Source: JBLMYQ01 sp050260055 (lineage in GTDB: Bacteria > Bacillota > Clostridia > Acetivibrionales > UBA4821). From it: 64,000 nucleotides of DNA. The position numbers and the translations under genes are program-made. The notes beneath the pieces are model-generated. The model searched no databases and was not told where the DNA came from. It saw only the letters and a list, made by a program, of their open reading frames with translations. The stretch is from contig JBLNBO010000003.1 in the NCBI GenBank assembly GCA_050260055.1, positions 1 through 64,000 on the forward strand. The letters run 5' to 3'. Below, one piece after another: positions 60,458 through 64,000 of the stretch; position 1 is the first letter of the stretch, and every line of letters begins with the position of its first letter.

Positions 60458-61642
60458 TTAATATAATTCCCTATAAATTTTACCGATATCTATTCCCTCA
60501 AAAACTGAGTCCTGATAAATCTTGAAAAGATGCTCTCTTCCATCCTCCAAATGATGTGAGCTTATTCCATGGTTTATTGACAGTACCGCTTCCATAAATG
60601 CGGCAAGATGATCACATACCCGTATCATTTTGCCATCAACAGGCGAAAATTCTTCCTTGTTGAATTCTTCAGTAATCTTCTCCATCTTTTCCGGCTGTCC
60701 ATTTCGCATTATTTTATTCTCAAATTCCTCTTTTATGAGATACTCTATCTCTTTTTGAATTTCATCTGAAACAAGAGGCATTATTTTTTCTTGCATCTGC
60801 ATATTCTCGTATTCTTTTATTATCTCTTCAAGCCCTTGCACTGAACGTTTTATAGGTGAAACAATATCTCTTGTCAAAACCTCGGGCAAATCATGAAACA
60901 ATCCAGCAAAAAAGTTATTATAGATTCTTTTATCGCATGCATTCATTTCTTTAGCCATAAAATAAGAAAGAATAGCAACAATGAACATATGCCCAAGCAC
61001 TGATGTTTCAGGAACTCTTGGAGACTGCGCCCATCTCCTTTGAAATCTTAATTGCCCGCAAATATCAATAAATCCGAAGGTCTTTTTCTTGAGAGCTATC
61101 TTTTGAACCCCGGCAAGGTCATAGTAATCTTCTATCTTATTTTCTATTTCTTCTTTTGTTTTTTCTATTCCATAAAGAAACGGAGCCGAATTATATATCA
61201 AATTAAACTCCCAGCTGGTAGCCAAATAATGAGCCGCTCCAAGAATCCTTTTTTCAAGTTTTGAATACTCAGGTTCAGACAAATAACTTTCAAATTTATT
61301 TCCAAATTCGTCCGGCAAATCTTTTATATAGCTTTCCAACTGCGTCAAAACCCATGCATTCAGCTTATCCCCTTTTTCGGCCATCATTCTATGAAAAACC
61401 GGAGGCTTTATATCTGTAAGCACAATCCTATGAAGGAATTCAAAGATTGCCCCTTCAATAAGCTTTACCCAGTCCACTTTAACACCTTTTCCATCTTCTT
61501 CTGATTTTGCAAGTACATAAGCAATTATCATCTTGTGCGCCTGTTTGTCCAGCTCAGTGAAATCAAAAGGCCTCGGCAGATCATTCCACCTAAAAATGCT
61601 TGCTGATTCATAAATCTTTTTTATTATTCCAGTAGTAAGCAT
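60458..61642 (-). CDS. HD-domain protein (YfbR-like phosphohydrolase)
   Basis: The 394-residue protein has two HD-type regions. The first is near residues 35-85 (LDKQAHKMIIAYVLAK and FLHRIVLTDIKPPVF). The second has the clearer metal pattern: SVLGHMFIVAILSYFMA, FAGLFHDLPEVLTRDIVSP and VCDHLAAFMEAVLSI. Such HD enzymes often act on nucleotides. The ATG at 61642 follows AGGAG by 8 bases. It follows the glycerol-1-phosphate dehydrogenase gene by 11 bp, so they are probably co-transcribed. Confidence 0.85.
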   Translation of the reverse strand: MLTTGIIKKIYESASIFRWNDLPRPFDFTELDKQAHKMIIAYVLAKSEEDGKGVKVDWVKLIEGAIFEFLHRIVLTDIKPPVFHRMMAEKGDKLNAWVLTQLESYIKDLPDEFGNKFESYLSEPEYSKLEKRILGAAHYLATSWEFNLIYNSAPFLYGIEKTKEEIENKIEDYYDLAGVQKIALKKKTFGFIDICGQLRFQRRWAQSPRVPETSVLGHMFIVAILSYFMAKEMNACDKRIYNNFFAGLFHDLPEVLTRDIVSPIKRSVQGLEEIIKEYENMQMQEKIMPLVSDEIQKEIEYLIKEEFENKIMRNGQPEKMEKITEEFNKEEFSPVDGKMIRVCDHLAAFMEAVLSINHGISSHHLEDGREHLFKIYQDSVFEGIDIGKIYRELY

Positions 61643-61653
61643 TATTTTCACTC

Positions 61654-62715
61654 CTAAACAAATATATTTTTAAGAAATTCATTATTATCAATAATTTCTT
61701 TTGCCTTCTCCCTGTTTTCCGGAATATGCAGGAATGTTACCCTGTCAGGCTTTATCGAAGGTGCTGTATCAATTGCCTTCTTAAAATCTTCTGCTTTCAT
61801 TCCAAGTTCTTTTACATAGTTTGTAAAACCAGTTTCATTAAAAATCTTAAGTATTTTCTCATGCCTATTATCTTGAATAACACTCATAATGTATGTTGCT
61901 ATTCCCACTTGCACTCCATGAAGCTGCGGAATATCAAGGATTTCATCAAGCGCATGGGAAATAAGATGCTCACTTCCGCTTGCAGGTGCACTATTTCCTG
62001 CTATCTCCATTGAAACTCCGCTCATCACAAGCGATTCAACAAGCTCTTCTAAGAAAAATTCATTTTTTATATCACTACAATCCATACGTACAAAGCTGTT
62101 AACCGATTTTTCAGCAATTATTGATGCAAAGCCATCAGTTACAGTTTTGCCTTTTTCTTCTTCAAAATCCCAATCACGCAGAGCTGTAATCTTTGAAAGC
62201 AAATCGCCGATTCCGGAATATATGAATTTTTCAGGAGAACTCTTTAAAATATCAATATCAACAATAATTCCATATGGCATTTTAGCCGGAACCGATTTCC
62301 TTTTTCCATTAATAAAGAAAGAACAGGTAGAGCTTGCAAATCCATCATTTGAAGCAGAAGTAGGAATACTTATGAACTGGATATTATTCAAAAAACTCAT
62401 ATACTTTGCAGTATCAAGAGCCTTTCCTCCGCCAATTCCGAGCACTGCTTGTGTCCTTGAAGGAACTTGAAAAGCCATATGAGTAACATTTTCTATTTCA
62501 ATATTATCATTATCAAAAGTATTAAGAATATTAATCTCATTTTGTTTTATTGAGTTTACAATTACATCACCAAAAAGGTTTCTTATTCCCTCTCCAAAAA
62601 CCAAAACAACATTTAAAATGCCCACTCTTTTTAGCATTCCGCCTATATTATAAAACGTACCCCTTCCTATTTCGAGAAGAGAAGGAATAGAAATTCTGTG
62701 CGATGGAACTTTCAT
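61654..62715 (-). CDS. sn-Glycerol-1-phosphate dehydrogenase (AraM/EgsA-like)
   Basis: The 353-residue enzyme belongs to the iron-type alcohol dehydrogenase superfamily, in the branch that reduces dihydroxyacetone phosphate to sn-glycerol 1-phosphate. It has GIGGGKALDTAKYMSFLN, ISIPTSASNDGFAS, the metal ligands in SGSEHLISHAL and LHGVQVGIATYI. Archaea use this product for lipids; some Firmicutes have homologues such as AraM. The ATG at 62715 follows GGGGGA by 9 bases. The gene precedes the HD protein. Confidence 0.88.
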   Translation of the reverse strand: MKVPSHRISIPSLLEIGRGTFYNIGGMLKRVGILNVVLVFGEGIRNLFGDVIVNSIKQNEINILNTFDNDNIEIENVTHMAFQVPSRTQAVLGIGGGKALDTAKYMSFLNNIQFISIPTSASNDGFASSTCSFFINGKRKSVPAKMPYGIIVDIDILKSSPEKFIYSGIGDLLSKITALRDWDFEEEKGKTVTDGFASIIAEKSVNSFVRMDCSDIKNEFFLEELVESLVMSGVSMEIAGNSAPASGSEHLISHALDEILDIPQLHGVQVGIATYIMSVIQDNRHEKILKIFNETGFTNYVKELGMKAEDFKKAIDTAPSIKPDRVTFLHIPENREKAKEIIDNNEFLKNIFV

Positions 62716-62808
62716 TTTAATCATTCCCCCGTTCACTTTATTTGTTCTATCTTTAGGATTATATCAGACAGATAGGTTATTCTTCGGAACAGGTATATCT
62801 GTTCCCTG

Positions 62809-63462
62809 CTACTGCAAAACCCCTTGGCTAATAAAATACTCTTCTATTTCTTTGAAAGAACCAATTGGGACGAATGAATATCCTTCATTTGCCAACAGAT
62901 TTTGAAGCTGCCCCTTGGCAAAAATAACATCTGCTTGTTCTGCCGCCTTCAAATCAGGTCCGCTGTCGCCTGTATAAAAAATTTTCTTTGCCTTGTCCTT
63001 AAAATCCTTTACAACAAGCTCCTTGTCCACTCCGTATATATCAGAATAATAAGGGCTGGTATAATCCGGCATAATATGAATCCCTCCATCACGGTATTCA
63101 CTGGGATTTGAAATGACTTTAACTCCTTCTATGCTATAGTGTTCAAATATTTTTTTTATATAATAATCAGCACCTGCACTAATAATAATAAAATCTCCGC
63201 CAGCCTGTCTTATTTTTTCTATAAGTGAAGGCGCATTCATATCAAAAGGGATAGTGAGAATATCTTGGATTACTTCTTCTTCCGAACTGTTCATTGAGGA
63301 AAAGACTATATTTAAAAAGTCGACATCCTTCATTTTTTTTGCCTTCCAGTCATTATAAAGCTGAACCCCTTTATCCTGAAGGTGCTTTTCTATGACAATA
63401 TTATAAAAATCTTTGTTGGTAATTGTATTATCAAAATCGGAAAAAAATATAAATTCTTTCAC
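62809..63462 (-). CDS. HAD-family phosphatase, MtnX-like
   Basis: The 217-residue enzyme has the HAD motif I FFSDFDNTITNKD, motif II Ser in FIIISAGADYY, and motif IV FYTGDSGPDLKAAEQADVIFA. It resembles MtnX and related phosphoserine-phosphatase-like enzymes, but no other methionine-salvage gene is nearby, so the substrate is open. It precedes the glycerol-1-phosphate dehydrogenase by 93 bp. Confidence 0.87.
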   Translation of the reverse strand: MKEFIFFSDFDNTITNKDFYNIVIEKHLQDKGVQLYNDWKAKKMKDVDFLNIVFSSMNSSEEEVIQDILTIPFDMNAPSLIEKIRQAGGDFIIISAGADYYIKKIFEHYSIEGVKVISNPSEYRDGGIHIMPDYTSPYYSDIYGVDKELVVKDFKDKAKKIFYTGDSGPDLKAAEQADVIFAKGQLQNLLANEGYSFVPIGSFKEIEEYFISQGVLQ

Positions 63463-63551
63463 ATATCTCTCCTTATATAAAATTAATAAATTGTTTCTCT
63501 TTATTGAAGCATTATTGCTTTATCTATTTCATATTATACTAAAAAAAAGAA

Positions 63552-63582
63552 AGAACTGCTGACTTTTTTTGTCAGCAGTTCT
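63552..63582 (-). terminator. Terminator of the right-edge gene
   Basis: AGAACTGCTGAC and GTCAGCAGTTCT form a perfect 12-bp stem with a T7 loop, followed on the minus strand by a T-rich run. Confidence 0.9.
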
Positions 63583-63590
63583 GGTCTTGG

Positions 63591-64000
63591 TTACCTGAAA
63601 ATTGCTTCGAGCAAGATTTTTGCTTTACTTTTTTTTACCTCTTCTTCAATCAAATCTTCAACTTGGTTTCCTGCTACGGCCTTGTTCTCCGCCGCAAAAA
63701 ACAATAATTCTTTAAGATTCTCAGACTCCTTTTCAACCAGCTCGCCATTGTTATTCATATACAACACATATACGTTCATCACACACTTGATGCTCTTTTG
63801 CACTTTCTTGCCAATTATGACATGTGCTCCAGGAGAGAGAGAAAACATTATTTCTTGAAACCTCTGGAGAGGGCCGTCTCCTTTTGCCCAGATGCAGATT
63901 CCCCCCGGGAAGATAATGGTTTCCTTGTTAATGTTATACTCGCCAATGTAAGCCGCAGTGACCTTTCTTTCTTCCCCGCCCTGTTCTACAATGCTATTAA
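63591..64000 (-). CDS. Hypothetical protein, cut by the right edge of the window
   Basis: The reading frame is open from its stop at 63591 to the window edge, so at least 135 C-terminal codons are visible and the start is missing. The visible part contains KVTAAYIGEYNINKETIIFP, GGICIWAKGDGPLQRFQE and LSPGAHVIIGKKVQKSIKC, then a charged C terminus. An internal ATG at 63848 could be mistaken for the start, but the upstream frame is clearly coding. No family recognised. Confidence 0.7.
   Translation of the reverse strand, partial: NSIVEQGGEERKVTAAYIGEYNINKETIIFPGGICIWAKGDGPLQRFQEIMFSLSPGAHVIIGKKVQKSIKCVMNVYVLYMNNNGELVEKESENLKELLFFAAENKAVAGNQVEDLIEEEVKKSKAKILLEAIFR

Noticed and set aside
63591..63848. 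Complete 85-residue protein at the right edge
   Set aside because: The coding frame continues upstream to the end of the window, so the ATG at 63848 is internal.

Overview
The window comes from a low-GC, endospore-forming member of the Firmicutes, most likely class Clostridia. The evidence is AT-rich DNA, strong AGGAGG-type ribosome binding sites, T-box leaders, a LonB protease and a block of spore-coat genes (CotE, CotS, CotSA relatives). I cannot name the genus from the sequence alone. No rRNA or tRNA gene was seen.

Bases 1-14,200 look like an accessory or defence region. The left edge cuts a type I-C CRISPR array. Its leader sits beside a complete operon on the minus strand, cas3-cas5-cas8c-cas7-cas4-cas1-cas2, with an internal Shine-Dalgarno/GTG site in cas8c that would make Cas11c. 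Next come a conserved protein of unknown function, a HEPN/nucleotidyltransferase toxin-antitoxin pair with a striking three-copy operator, a truncated L,D-transpeptidase, a 1.5-kb segment between 35-bp direct repeats that carries a possible ADP-ribosyltransferase-like protein, and a free-standing group II-like reverse transcriptase with an uncharacterised upstream region.

Bases 14,200-33,000 are mostly chromosomal core. argG-argH lie behind a T-box whose specifier reads AGA (Arg). Small stress or housekeeping proteins, a membrane J-domain protein and an ABC transporter follow. Then comes a spore-coat glycan and morphogenesis cluster: a CotSA-like glycosyltransferase, two CotS-like kinase-fold proteins, UDP-glucose dehydrogenase, a nucleotide-sugar epimerase and CotE. 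A DAHP synthase sits behind a Phe (UUC) T-box, and tyrS behind a Tyr (UAC) T-box.

Bases 33,000-41,200 hold a CheY-like regulator, a candidate small RNA, malic enzyme, a LemA/DUF2207 pair, an odd GC-richer island without an intact gene, zinc-ribbon and membrane proteins, and an orphan ubiquitin-like (multiubiquitin-family) protein. Bases 41,200-49,200 form a protein quality-control block on the minus strand: tig, clpP, clpX, lonB, lon.

Bases 49,200-64,000 carry cell-envelope and housekeeping genes: a SecD-head-like lipoprotein, a phosphoesterase, an HtrA-type protease, a radical SAM protein that appears to start at CTG, a WG-repeat protein, a DUF4349 protein, thioredoxin with an adjacent CsoR/CstR-family repressor and its palindromic operator, an HD-domain protein, an sn-glycerol-1-phosphate dehydrogenase, a HAD phosphatase, and a gene cut by the right edge.
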